Shown here: positions 1 to 13,100 of the stretch, one piece after another
How the letters are laid out: each line of letters opens with the position of its first letter
How positions within the stretch are numbered: position 1 is the stretch's first letter
Assembly: GCA_028752905.1 (NCBI GenBank)
Contig: JAQNBH010000005.1
Coordinates: 6,870,502 to 6,934,501 of the forward strand
DNA: 64,000 nt
Direction: 5' to 3'
From: Cladorhizidae sp. MBARI D1340-BT2
Lineage: Eukaryota > Porifera > Demospongiae > Poecilosclerida > Cladorhizidae
Translations under genes and position numbers: made by a program
Notes under the pieces: model-generated
Database searches by the model: none
Told to the model about the DNA's origin: nothing
What the model saw: only the letters and a program-made list of their open reading frames with translations

Positions 1-238
1 GTCCTAGAGAGATACAAGTCATGAAGTGGTGGTGCACCTCTACATTCCATTCATCCTGTTCACATCTTCCCTCACACTCTTCCTCATCTGCATTCTCATT
101 CTTTCCAAACCCGCCCCCCCCCCCCCCGCCATCTCTCTCTCCCCTTTCCCACCCTTCCTCCCCTCCCTTTTCCTGCCATCTACCCTCATACATGTTCATC
201 TCAGGATGCCCCTAATAAGGGTGACAGATAACACACCA

Positions 239-300
239 TGGATCCCAGAATCAACGCTATAAGCCTAGGGGGATCCCAGAATCAACGCTAAAAGCCTAGG
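239..300. repeat. 31-bp direct duplication
   Basis: Two adjacent copies of a unit containing GATCCCAGAATCAACGCT, differing at about one position, lie inside the IDE intron that follows exon 11. The rest of 1-625 is intronic, with polypyrimidine tracts at 110-200 and 500-620. No further exon was found. Confidence 0.7.
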
Positions 301-625
301 GGTATGGCTAATGTTAGGGAGCAATCCAGGCCCAGGCCCAGGATATTATATGGGCCAGGGGGACTTGGGTCTAGGACCATATGGTTAGAGAGGCTCTGAG
401 ATAGTCACAAGTATCCTGGAGTCCTGGGTCCATGCGTATTGTCAGTCACCTTCACTCTACACACAGGAAAGGTTGAGGCAGTATTGGGACATTCCTCACT
501 TCTTTCTTACATCTCCAACTTTCCCCCTAATCTTCTTCTTTATCCTCCATCCCTTCCCCCCCCCCCTTCCACCAACTTCCGACTCCACCACCAACTTCCG
601 ACTCCACTCTCCTCCCATACCTCAC

Positions 626-1159
626 CTTCCCCGTCCTCCGTCAAGTCAACTTCGACCATGAAGAACATGAAACCCTTGGCACCCATCAAGGGACCTGCCG
701 ATAGATCATTACACCAACCCCTCGCTCGCAGGAGAGAGAGGAGGCTTCCCTTTCCCTCATGCCCTATCAGATGGGCCAGATACATGGATGGCTGCAGGCA
801 ACAGTGAAAGGCATGTAAATGGACCGAAGATGTGAAAACTGGCCCTAATTAACAAGTGCATCCTCAACCTCTTACATCACCGTCGTAGTACTCCATCAGG
901 TCAGGAAGTGGAAACTCAAAATACAACTGTCGGACGTCTTTCACTGGCACATACTCCAGCCACAGCTGTGAAGGTTTGAGACAAAACAATGCAGAATGGC
1001 TGACTAATAATGCACCTCTTCTTGTTTGTGAGGCATGCTTGCTCACCTGGAGCTCGCCATCAGAGTAAGGATGGATGGGAAACATTGGCACAGGGAGACA
1101 CTTGTTCTTGATCGAAGAGAACAGCTCCAGCACTAGGTCACTCAACTGGTCCAAAGACT
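626..1159 (-). CDS. IDE: IDE exons 9, 10 and 11 (1047-1159, 876-965, 626-791)
   Basis: Three clustered exons are separated by introns of 81 and 84 bp. Exon 9 encodes residues 216-252 (starts [13 protein letters not shown]), exon 10 residues 253-282 ([19 protein letters not shown]) and exon 11 residues 283-337 ([16 protein letters not shown], then [18 protein letters not shown]). They match the end of the first M16 domain and the start of the second domain of animal IDE without gaps. Exon 11 ends in phase 1 at a GTGAGG donor. The next exon is not in the remaining 625 bases, so it must lie to the left of the window. Confidence 0.92.
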
Positions 1160-4100
1160 CTGGCAAGACAAGAGTTGTATTGCGAGTTACTAGAGTGGTA
1201 AGTAGACTCTAGAAGACTGACTTCTGTTTGGCCCTTGGTATATTAATAAAATCACGGAGTTTCTACACTGTAGTCCAGTGTTCACCCATGCTGTTGATCA
1301 AGCTATTGTCAACAACTCCTACAAGTGAAATCACACACACACACACACACACACACAGGCAGACATCACTAGGTGCCAGTAGGTGGCAGAGGGGAAGGCT
1401 AATTTGGTGTGGGAGATTGAGGCAGATATTCCTTAGACATTCTGCAGCTGCTTTGTAACTACAATTAGATCATATACCCTTTTATGTAACTACATATACC
1501 CCTACTAGAAACTTTTATGTAACCTATTAGAAACCTTTATGTAATTACATATACCCCTATTAGAAACTTTTATGTAACTACATATACTCTTATTAGAAAC
1601 TTTTATGTAACCTATTAGAAACCTTTATGTAATTACATACACTCCTATTAGAAACTTTTATGTAGCTAAATATACCCCACCCCTATTAGAAACTTTTATG
1701 TAAATACATACATGTATACTCCTATTAGAAACGTTATGTAAATACTGATTAGAAACTGCCTCCAGCTATGTATCTATAGCCACATTCCTCCCACCCCTCC
1801 CACCCCCATAATTAGAATGCAAATACAATGATCTGTAAGTTTGTAGTTTGGTTGAATCAGCTCCACTGAGGTAATGGCCTGCAGTTCAGCTCCACTGAGG
1901 TAATGAGCTGTAGTTTGGTGGAATCAGCTCCACTGAGCTGCAGTTTGGTTGAATCAGCTCCACTGAGGTAATGAGCTGTAGTTTGGTTGACTCAGCTCCA
2001 CTGAGGTAATGAGCTGTAATTTGGCTGAATCAGCTCCACTGAGGTAATGAGCTGTAGTTTGGTTGAATCAGCTCCACTGAGGTAATGAGCTGTAGTTTGG
2101 TTGACTCAGCTCCACTGAGGTAATGAGCTGCAGTTTGGTTGAATCAGCTCCACTGAGGTAATGAGCTGTAGTTCAGCTCCACTGAGGTAATGAGCTGTAG
2201 TTTGGTTGAATCAGCTCCACTGAGGTAATGAGCTGCAGTTTGGTTGAATCAGCTCCACTGAAGCTGCAGTTTGGTTTAATCAGCTCCACTGAGGTAATGA
2301 GCTGTAGTTTGGCTCCACTGAGGTAATGAGCTGTAGTTTGGTTGAATCAGCTCCACTGAGGTAATGAGCTGTAGTTTGGCTGAATCAGCTCCACTGAGGT
2401 AATGAGCTGCAGTTTGGTTGGATCAGCTCCACTGAGGTACATGTAGGCACACAAGAACTCTGTTGGAATGGGGCTGAAGTAAAAACTGCCTCTTTTCCGA
2501 AAGGGGAAGGAAGGTAACAGAGTTTTTCCAGGGTTGGTATAGATGCCTGTGCAGTCTTCCTCTCCTCACCAGAACAGCTTCCTGAAACAGTAGGATTGGC
2601 CAGAAAGAGAGAGCACTGAAAATGGCAGCTGAGATTTGTCAGCCTTAAAAATAATTAATTAATGTCATAAACCCTCAAATGGAACTTGCATAGTAACTGG
2701 TCTTCCTACAAGCATTGCAGGCAATTATATATACCGGTACATATAATAAGTGCCAGTTTCTTTAAATAACTTAATACAATTCTGTTTCTCTGGTAACAAC
2801 TGGATGAGCAAGTAAACTGGATGAGCAAGTAAAATGATTAGGTATGTTTGGAAAATTATTAATTTCAAAATTTAATTAAGTTTGGAAAATTATTAATTAC
2901 TAATTAAAATGTTAATTAAGTTTGGAATTGACTTCTATTTCAATTAAGTTTGGAAGATTATTTGACTTCTATTTCAACTCTATTTCAACATTCTCAACAT
3001 TCTAATAAACATTCTATTTCAACATTTTCAACATTTAATCATTTTCAACATTTAATTAATTAAGTTTGGTTAATTGACTTCTATTTCAATTAAGTTTGGA
3101 AAATTATTACTTCAAAATGGTGCGTGTGTGCGTGTGCGTGATGTCCAACAACAATAAATCACTAGTAGAACTCCGTGTTGACCTTCACCGATCAACTAAC
3201 ATGTGACTGTATTTGCGAAAACCCGTCTAAAAAAACCCGTCTAAATGCGGGGAACAATTATTGAAGCGTAGGCAATTTTAGTAATTTTGGGGGGGCAATT
3301 TTTTTAAATTTATTGCGCCAATGACTAAACCTATCCTTGGTCAAACCTGTGGCAGTATTAAGCCCAGGCACTAGTTCTAGAGGACAAAATAAGCCTTTAC
3401 AGTGAGCTAGGTCAGTGCACTTCCCCTTCGTGAATGGAGCGCCGTATGTGGCATGCTGACTTAAATTAGCGCTTTCGTCGGCTTTTCAAGTTAGCCTTGA
3501 GTTACAGAGATGTCTTGCGTAGAGGACATAGCTAGTGCTCTAAATAGATGGACCAGGAAGGCCTCAAAATGGTGAGTAGCTCTAACAGTCGCATACTCGA
3601 ACAAAGTTAGTAGTATACAGCTTGACTTCGGAAGTATACGGCTTCACGCCGCCCGCGTCCTAGCAATGCATTTGAAACACACTTACTACAATAATTAATT
3701 TTCGAGGGCTTCCCGGAGGGTAACCGTTTCATGTCGTAGCTCAAAGACAACACACTCAACATCATATTAGGTGCCAATATTGATGTTTAGACTATATTTT
3801 CCCAAATCTGAACACATTTATTACAGAAATTCACATGTTAAAAAGGAAAAAACAAGACTAAACATACACTCATAGACCACAAACAGGTTGACTATCCTTT
3901 ACCACTTAACCCCATATTCACCATAATTATACAATCGCTGCGGTCTGCATGAACCAGTCTTGTTTCTGTATTTTTAACAGGTCAATTGAATGTAACCGTT
4001 TGTTTTCAAATTTAATAAAATAAAATAAAGTTCTTGTAATAACAGTTTGTACACTTAAGAATTGGAGTGTTTATCATCAGGACGCATCATCAGGACGCAT

Positions 4101-7100
4101 ATTCCTTAGCTCGAGAAATTAAATTCAGAGAGTCAGTGAATTCCTTGTAAACACGCAGCATCTTCTTTCCTCAGTCACAGACTGCGACATGTTATGGGTG
4201 TGGTTACCACAAAGCCAAGTAGTTTATCAGTGTTCTCAATGGTACCTGCATATTAACAGATATCTTTAAAAGTGGAATTTTCCAACTTCATTCTGTCCTC
4301 AGGCAAAAGATGCCACTTTACTCACCACTCGCTCGATCACCAAAAACAGAAGCAATATATTTACAGTATTTTACAGCATATAAGATGCAACTTTTGTCCC
4401 CCCCCCTAAAAAAGCCTCAAGAAATCGCCCTGCATCTTATATGTGAATTTTCACTATATTATTGCTGGCTGCGTCTGTGTTTAGTCTCCCACTATTATTG
4501 CTGGCTGCGTCTGTGTTTAGTCTCCCCACTATTATTGCTGGCTGCGTCTGTGTTTAGTCTCCCACTATTATTGCTGGCTGCGTCTGTGTTTAGTCTCCCA
4601 CTATTATTGCTGGCTGCGTCTGTGTTTAGTCTCCCACTATTATTGCTGGCTGCGTCTGTGTTTAGTCTCCACACTATTATTGCTGGCTGTGTCTGTGTTT
4701 AGTCTCTCCACTATTATTGCTGACTGCGTCTGTGTTTAGTCTCCCCACTATTATTGCTGGCTGCGTCTGTGTTTAGCCTCCCCACTATTATTGCTGGCTG
4801 CGTCTGTGTTTAGTCTCCCCACTATTATTGCTGGCTGCGTCTGTGTTTAGTCTCCCCACTATTATTGCTGGCTGCGTCTGTGTTTAGTCTCCTCACTATT
4901 ATTGCTGGCTGCGTCTGTGTTTAGTCTCCCACTATTATTGCTGGCTGCGTCTGTGTTTAGTCTCCCACTATTATTGCTGGCTGTGTCTGTGTTTAGTCTC
5001 CCCACTATTACTGCTGGCTGCTTCTGTGTTTAGTCTCCCCACTATTATTGCTGGCTGCGTCTGTGTTTAGTCTCCCCACTATTATTGCTGGCTGCGTCTG
5101 TGTTTAGTCTCCCACTATTATTGCTGGCTGCGTCTGTGTTTAGTCTCTCCACTATTATTGCTGGCTGTGTCTGTGTTTAGTCTCCCACTATTATTGCTGG
5201 CTGCGTCTGTGTTTAGTCTCCCCACTATTATTGCTGGCTGCGTCTGTGTTTAGTCTCCCCACTATTACTGCTGGCTGCGTCTGTGTTTAGTCTCCCCACT
5301 ATTATTGCTGGCTGCGTCTGTGTTTAGTCTCCCACTATTATTGCTGGCTGCGTCTGTGTTTAGACTCCCCACTATTATTGCTGGCTGCATCTGTGTTTAG
5401 TCTCCCCACTATTATTGCTGGCTGCGTCTGTGTTTAGTCTCCCCACTATTATTGCTGGCTGCGTCTGTGTTTAGTCTCCCCACTATTATTGCTGGCTGCA
5501 TCTGTGTTTAGTCTCCCCACTATTATTGCTGGCTGCATCTGTGTTTAGTCTCCCCACTATTATTGCTGGCTGCGTCTGTGTTTAGTCTCCCCACTATTAT
5601 TGCTGGCTGCGTCTGTGTTTAGTCTCCCCACTATTATTGCTGGCTGCGTCTGTGTCTATTATTGCTGGCTGCTGCAGTGTCGATTCCTCTTACCCTCAAT
5701 AATGTGGCTACAGGTGGAAAAAGATCAAGCTACACTATCAGCTACAAACTTAAAGTTATAAACTATGCAAAGAAGCAGGCAACAGAGCAGCAGAACATGT
5801 TTATGGAATACTAACTACAGAAAAAATGATAAGGACATGGCAACTGCAAAAAGACAAACTCTCAACCTCTAAAAAATGTAAGCATAACCTTCGTTGCCCA
5901 ACCACAAAACGGACAGAACTTGAGGTGGATTTAAATAAATGGGCGACAGATGAGAGGAATAAAGGAAATTGTGTTCCTACCAAAATGATTATCATGAGGC
6001 CAGGAGAATATCCGAAAGCCATGGCCACGAAATCCTGACATGTGAGACTCAAATAATAAGGCCAAAAAAGTTAATGCATGGGAAAGTAGACTCCTTGGGG
6101 CTTCATAGAAAGTAAAAATTATGTCAATATCATCATCCATGTCCTCACATCATTACTTCCAATATGGCAATAGCGTTTTTGAAAAAAAAGTGCAACTTTG
6201 TAATATAGTCAAATTTCTGTATGAATACAGTCATGGTACATATCATGATATTTCTGCATAGCTTAGTTTCATGACCTCCCCCAAATTTACCCCCAGTGAG
6301 CCCTGTGTTGATTTTTTTTTTAATCAGTTTGTCCTGTAACGTGCGTTAGGCAAAACATCGTCTCCAAAATATTTTACTTAGCCACAAATAATTACATAAT
6401 CTCTTCCCTTTACTTAGAAGGAAGTTTCGTGCAAAAAAGGTGGAAATCCAATGAGTGGTTATCCACTTCAAAGTGTGTAACATGCGTTACATTGACATTT
6501 TGTAACATGCATTACATTGATACTACAGAGAAGTCACATGCTGCCAAAGGATTCACGGTCTCCTTTGTCTCCTAAGCTTCAAAGGCTCTTTGAACAAAGC
6601 ACTCAGCCAATCAGCTGGCCAGTTGACTGCACATGTGCATTATCTGACTTCTTCAACCTTTACCAAGATTTCAACTTCAAGATTTCCTACACTGAGTTTT
6701 GGTCGTCAACATGAACAGGTACTATCAAATTTGTTATTGAGAATTTTGTGCTTAGTTGATTGTCATCTAGTAGGGAATTGATTGCTCTACCAATTGATTG
6801 ATTTCAGGTCATCACCAGCTAAGAAAGCTGTTTCCAATGCAACGTTTGCTGCAGCTGCAGCGTCAATGCCCTCAGTAAGTGTGATTAACGTTGCTGAGGA
6901 TGAGATCAAACTGCGTAACCAGATGGCATTGGATGATGCATTTTGGGCAGCAATACCGGCTGGGAATGGCATTCGTGAGATGCATTGCATCAAAAACACC
7001 AACGGTGAGGTGACACTCTCCCGACTCACTAAGGATTTTGCGGTAGAGGAGGAGAATGATGAGGATGAGCAGGATAAGGATGATGAGGTGGAAGTAGGCT

Positions 7101-10100
7101 CAGAGAATTTTGTGATAGCAAACTTCAAAACTGGGGAGTATCTTGCTGCAGTGTACGACAGGAAATCATATATCGGAGAAGTTCTGAGTGCCACAGATAG
7201 TCACGTTCTGCTGTCTTTTATGAAGCTGACTGGTTTCAAGCGATGGAACTGGCCACGGAAGCCAGATTGCCTTCCCATCCCTCGGGAGGATATCATAGCC
7301 CGTGTGAATCCCCCAGCCCCCATAAGTAATTCCAGCAGATTCTTTGTACTGAGTGACAGTGATGTAAATATTATGACCCAAGGGTTGGTTGGATGGAAAC
7401 AAATCAATTGACTGCCCAAATCAGCCCCCCCCTCACTCGATTTATTTACATGTTTAATATGTAGATAAAGTGTTTACAAACTGATGAATGTAATGTGAAA
7501 TAAATTACTTCTGCCATAGACAATTTCTCTGCTACATGCAAGCTTCTCAGTAATACCAATTGTGTGCGTAACGTGTGTTATGTAACATGCGTTACGGTAC
7601 ACTTTCTTATGATGGCTATGCAGTGGGGACATGGATATTGATAGAACCATGAAATTTTGGTTAATGATAGTCACCATAATCATATAGAACATATGTAAAA
7701 ATTGGGAAATTACCATGATTAGTTTTAATAGAATATTGTATCAAAGTTTGGTGGGAGAAATTGGCATCAGGATTTCGTAACATGCACTATTTACTCCCTA
7801 GCTCCCAAAATATTCAATATTGAAATTTGATGGATAACTAAAGCTATGTTCCTTTATAAACCCCTTACCAGGTTCATATGTTGACATATGTAATATTTAT
7901 CCATGAAATTTGATGGATAACTAATGCTATGTTCCTTCTTGATTATTAACCCTTCCCAGGTTCAAATGTTGACATATGTCCAGGCAATGTGCATAAAAAG
8001 TGTGTGATACATAACGTGCATTACGCTGGCCAAGGAGGGATTCAAGATTTTCTAGGAACAACAGGTTGGGGTTATCGGTTCATGAAGAGGCGTAGCCTGT
8101 CAATGTGTACCAACACAATCACTGCACAGAAAATCATGTGATTATGAAGACAAAATAGTGGAATTACACAGATCTGTTATAAATAAACGAAAACAAACTT
8201 GCTTTGAATTGGGCCAAATAGGGCACATGGACGAAGTTCCCTTGATGTGCCAGCCAACAAGACTGTGGCTACCAAAGGCAGTCACAATAGTACCCACAGG
8301 CCATGAGAAGACACACTATACATCAGCTCTGGCCTTTGGTGCTGATGGCACAAAACTGCCACCATTTTTAATATTCAAAAGGAAAACTCAACCAAAAGAC
8401 AAAATTCCACATGGTGTGTGTCTGTTCATGTTCGTGTAAAAGGAAAGGGCGAAAATGGCGTGAAACTGTGGTTACTAACAGTATGGGCAAGGTGTCCTGG
8501 TGGAGTCTCAAGCAAACCTCTTCTAGTTTGGGATCAACTCAGAGCACATGAAACTGAAGTCATTAAAAAGAAGGTGGCAGAATTCCCAAGTGGCCGCCAT
8601 TCCTGGTAAGCTGACGAGCCAATGACAGCCTTTAGATGTATCAATAAATAAACCATTCAGGCAAAACACATGGGACCAATGGAACCAATGAGAACCAGAT
8701 CGTGACCTCACAACTACAGGAAGAGTGAAGCGGCCCACCAATACACAGGACTCTGAGTGGGTGAAGAAATCATGGGGATGACATAAGAATTGTGAAATCC
8801 TATAAAAGTGTGGAATTAGTAATGCCCTGGATGGAACTGAAGACAGTGTACTATTTGAAGACAGTGATGCGGGCAGTTCAGTCTCCATGAACAGTAATGA
8901 CTTTTAGGTTTTGATGACAATTTTTGGGCTTTGAAGACGATTAGGTAGGTTTAAAAAATTTACTGAAGAAAAAACTGTTTTTTTCTTGCCCCTTCTTGTG
9001 CTGAAGACTAACACTGAAGTTATTTTGTTACCAGTATGTATGATTTGTATGTACAGTAGTCATGGTTACCAGGTCTTCTAAAGGTAAATGACTCCTTTTG
9101 CTATGGTGGTCCCCTGCTTTATGTTCAATAGAAAATACTAGCTTGCTTTTAAGTAAGCATTCTAATATTACTTTCTTTTATCAGAATATAAAATTTAAAA
9201 AAAATTGGTGGCGAAGCGCCAAAGGTACGGGATGCTTAAATACACTTAATAGTTCCCTCCCCTAAATATTCTGAGCTGAAATGAATTGGGTGTGTGCCTC
9301 ATATGCCGTAAAATATGGTAATTTCAAGCACCTACCTTTAATAATGAGGTGTGACCTATATGATCCAAGGTGGGTGGTCAAGAGAGCAATCCTGAGGCAG
9401 CTAGAGATGTTTTGGCCCCAAAATGGCTGCTTAGATCAAGTCGTTGTCCACACCCACTGCCACCAATATCCTGGGGTTATGGCCTAGCACACCTGTGACC
9501 TTCTCCTAGTATACTCCATGCACCTTTCCAGAGTAAATCCCTAGCCCACCTCATGCACTCGGTCAGAGTACGTTCCTTGCCCTAGCCCTAGTATACCTCA
9601 TGCACTCTGTCATCCCTTGCCCTAGCCCTAGTATACCTCATGCACTCTGTCATCCCTTGCCCTAGTTCTCATGCACTCTGTCAGAGTACATCCCTTACCA
9701 TAACTCAGAGGGTTTGGAGTTCACTTGGCCACCCTTAAGACCCCCAGGGTATCTAGGGGCAGCATTTAGTGGGTTTCAACAACATCGAAATCAGGCACCC
9801 ACGCACGGCACCACTGCATACAAGTGCCCCAAGACAACATCAGCGAGGAGTCCATAACATAAGCTTGTGTATTTAATTGGGCCCTCAGGGACTAGCCTGG
9901 TTCACACACAACACTAATATGATATAGGAATAACTCTAGCCCCCATCACTCTTGCATGGTAAGCAGACTGGCAGGAAAAACCCAAGGAACACTAGCTTCC
10001 ACTACTAGTGCATGGTAAGCACCCAGGCAGGCAGGAACAACACAAGGAACTCTAGCCCCCACTACTAGTGCATGGTAAGCACCCAGGCAGGCAGGCAGGC

Positions 10101-13100
10101 ACAACACAAGGAACTCTAGCCCCCACTACTAGTGCATGGTAAGCACCCAGGCAGGCAGGCACAACACAAGGAAGACTAGCCCACACTACTAGTGCATGGT
10201 AAGCACCCAGGCAGGCAGGCACAACACAAGGAACTCTAGCCCCCACTACTAGTGCATGGTAAGCACCCAGGCAGGCAGACACAACACAAGGAACTCTAGC
10301 CCCCACTACTAGTGCGTGGTAAGCACCCAGGCAGGCAGCCACAACACAAGGAACTCTAACTACTAGTGCATGGTAAGCACCCAGGCAGGCAGACACAACA
10401 CAAGGAACACTAGCCCCCACTACTAGTGCATGGTAAGCACCCAGGCAGGCACAACACAAGGAACACTAGCCCCCACTACTAGTGCATGGTAAGCACCAAG
10501 GTAGGCAGGCAGGCACAACACAAGGAACACTAGCCCCCACTACTAGTGCATGGTAAGCACCCAGGCAGGCAGGCACAACACAAGGAACTCTAGCCCCCAC
10601 TACTAGTGCATGGTAAGCACCCAGGCAGGCAGGCACAACACAAGGAACACTAGCCCCCACTACTAGTCCATGGTAAGCACCCAGGCAGGCAGGCACAACA
10701 CAAGGAACACTAGCCCCCACTTATTAGTGCATGGTAAGCACCCAGGCAGGCAGGCACAACACAAGGAACACTAGCCCCCACTACTAGTGCATGGTAAGCA
10801 CCCAGGCAGGCAGGCACAACACAAGGAACTCTATCCCCCACTACTAGTGCATGGTAAGCACCCAGGCAGGCCAGGCATAACACAAGGAACACTAGCCCCC
10901 ACTACTAGTGCATGGTAAGCACCCAGGCAGGCAGGCAGGCAAGGAACACTAGCCCCCACTACTAGTGCATGGTAAGCACCCAGGCAGGCATACACAACAC
11001 AAGGAACACTAGCCCCCACTACTAGTGCATGGTAAGCACCCAGGCAGGCAGGCACAACACAAGGAACACTAGCCCCCACTACTAGTGCATGGTAAGCACC
11101 CAGGCAGGCAGGCACAACACAAGGAACACTAGCCCCCACTACTAGTGCATGGTAAGCACCCAGGCAGGCAGGCACAACACAAGGAACACTAGCCCCCACT
11201 ACTAGTGCATGGTAAGCACCCAGGCAGGCAGGCACAACACAAGGAACACTAGCCTCCACTACTAGTGCATGGTAAGCACCCAGGCAGGCAGGCACAACAC
11301 AAGGAACACTAGCCCCCACTACTAGTGCATGGTAAGCACCCAGGCAGGCAGGCAGGCACAACACAAGGAACACTAGCCCCCACTACTAGTGCATGGTAAG
11401 CACTCAGGCAGGCAGGGAACTCTAGCCCCCACTACTAGTGCATGGTAAGCACCCAGGCAGGCAGACACAACACAAGGAACACTAGCACCCACTACTAGTG
11501 CATGGTAAGCACTCAGGCAGGCAGGCAGACACAAGGAACACTAGCCCCCACTACTAGTGCATGGTAAGCACCCAGGCAGGCAGGCACAACACAAGGAACA
11601 CTAGCCTCCACTACTAGTGCATGGTAAGCACCCAGGCAGGCAGACACAACACAAGGAACACTAGCACCCACTACTAGTGCATGGTAAGCACCCAGGCAGG
11701 CAGGCACAAGGAACTCTAGCCCCCACTACTAGTGCGTGGTAAGCACCCAGGCAGGCAGGCACAACACAAGGAAGACTAGCCCCCACTACTAGTGCATGGT
11801 AAGCACCCAGGCAGGCAGGCACAACACAAGGAACTCTAGCCCCCACTACTAGTGCATGGTAAGCACCCAGGCAGGCAGGCACAACACAAGGAACACTAGC
11901 CCCCACTACTAGTGCATGGTAAGCACCCAGGCAGGCACAACACAAGGAACTCTAGCTCCCACTACTAGTGCATGGTAAGCACCCAGGCAGGCAGGAACAA
12001 CACAAGGAACACTAGCCCCCACTACTAGTGCATGGTAAGCACCCAGGCAGGCAGGCACAACACAAGGAACTCTAGCCCCCACTACTAGTGCATGGTAAGC
12101 ACCCAGGCAGGCAGATAAAACACAAGGAACACTAGCCCCCACTACTAGTGCATGGTAAGCACCCAGGCAGGCAGGCACAACACAAGGAACTCTAGCCCCC
12201 ACTACTAGTGCATGGTAAGCACCCAGGCAGGCAGATAAAACACAAGGAACACTAGCCCCCACTACTAGTGCATGGTAAGCACCCAGGCAGGCAGGCACAA
12301 CACAAGGAACTCTAGCCCCCACTACTAGTGCATGGTAAGCACCCAGGCAGGCACAATATAAAAACAGCAAAGTCCAAGGATCTTGAAAGTCCACGGCTCT
12401 TGTGATGTAATATCTACATGTACATAATTATGTCAATATTGACTGACTAGTGATGGAAAACACACTCACACACACCCACACCATGTACATGTATTACTAT
12501 AATTAGAGCTTGAGCAAGCTCAGTTTAAGTTTAGCTCGTCTGTTGTCTGTTTCTATTATATAGCATTCCAGCCAGCGTGTATGACTAATTATATTCACGA
12601 CTTCAAGTTGCTGAGCCTTCACCACCGAGATTTAACACCAACATGTGCGATATTTAACATCAAACACAGTGTGACCTAAAACACAGTGTGACCTAGTGAC
12701 CTGCAGGTCAGTATGTCCATACCTTGGCCCAACACTGCTAAGGTCATGACATTGGAGGAGTAATAAGAAGAGTGGAAGTTGAGGAGTGCGTCTCTCACAT
12801 CAATCCCCAGCTCTTTGGGTCTGGTATCCAATGTGTACTTGTTTCCTTGAGAGAGGAGGGAGTGGGGAGGAGAGAGTGGAAGGAGGGAGTGGGAGGAGGG
12901 AGCAGGAGGAGGGAGAGGGGTGGGATAGATGTAAGGAATGAGAAAAGAAGAGAGAAACAGTGTGAAGAAGGAAGAAATAGAGGAGAACCGATGGAGAACA
13001 GGAGAATTAAAAGAAGACATCAGAGATGAGGCAGCGTCCACACACACACACACACAGAGAGTGCCTCAAGACACACATACACAAACACCATTAGTCCTAC

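Larger units (their letters stand above)
4364..9318 (+). mobile_element. Decayed pogo/jerky-type DNA transposon, about 5 kb, TA-flanked
   Basis: The left end (CAGTATTTTACAGCATAT from 4364) and the complement of the right end (ending 9318) form an imperfect terminal inverted repeat of about 25 bp. Both ends are flanked by TA (4362-4363 and 9319-9320), the target duplication expected for pogo/Tc1-type elements. Inside are a transposase N-terminal relic (5714-6050) and a DDE-domain relic (8040-8907), both on the plus strand. A minisatellite sits near the left end, and about 1.9 kb of unrelated sequence carrying an ORF lies between the two transposase parts. The element sits antisense in IDE intron 8. 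The TIR match is only about 80 percent, so the ends are less certain than the coding relics. Confidence 0.7.

Noticed and set aside
10052..12394. Minus-strand repeat proteins [20 protein letters not shown]
   Set aside because: Produced by the 60-bp minisatellite; frames break at each indel and the arrays lie inside an IDE intron.
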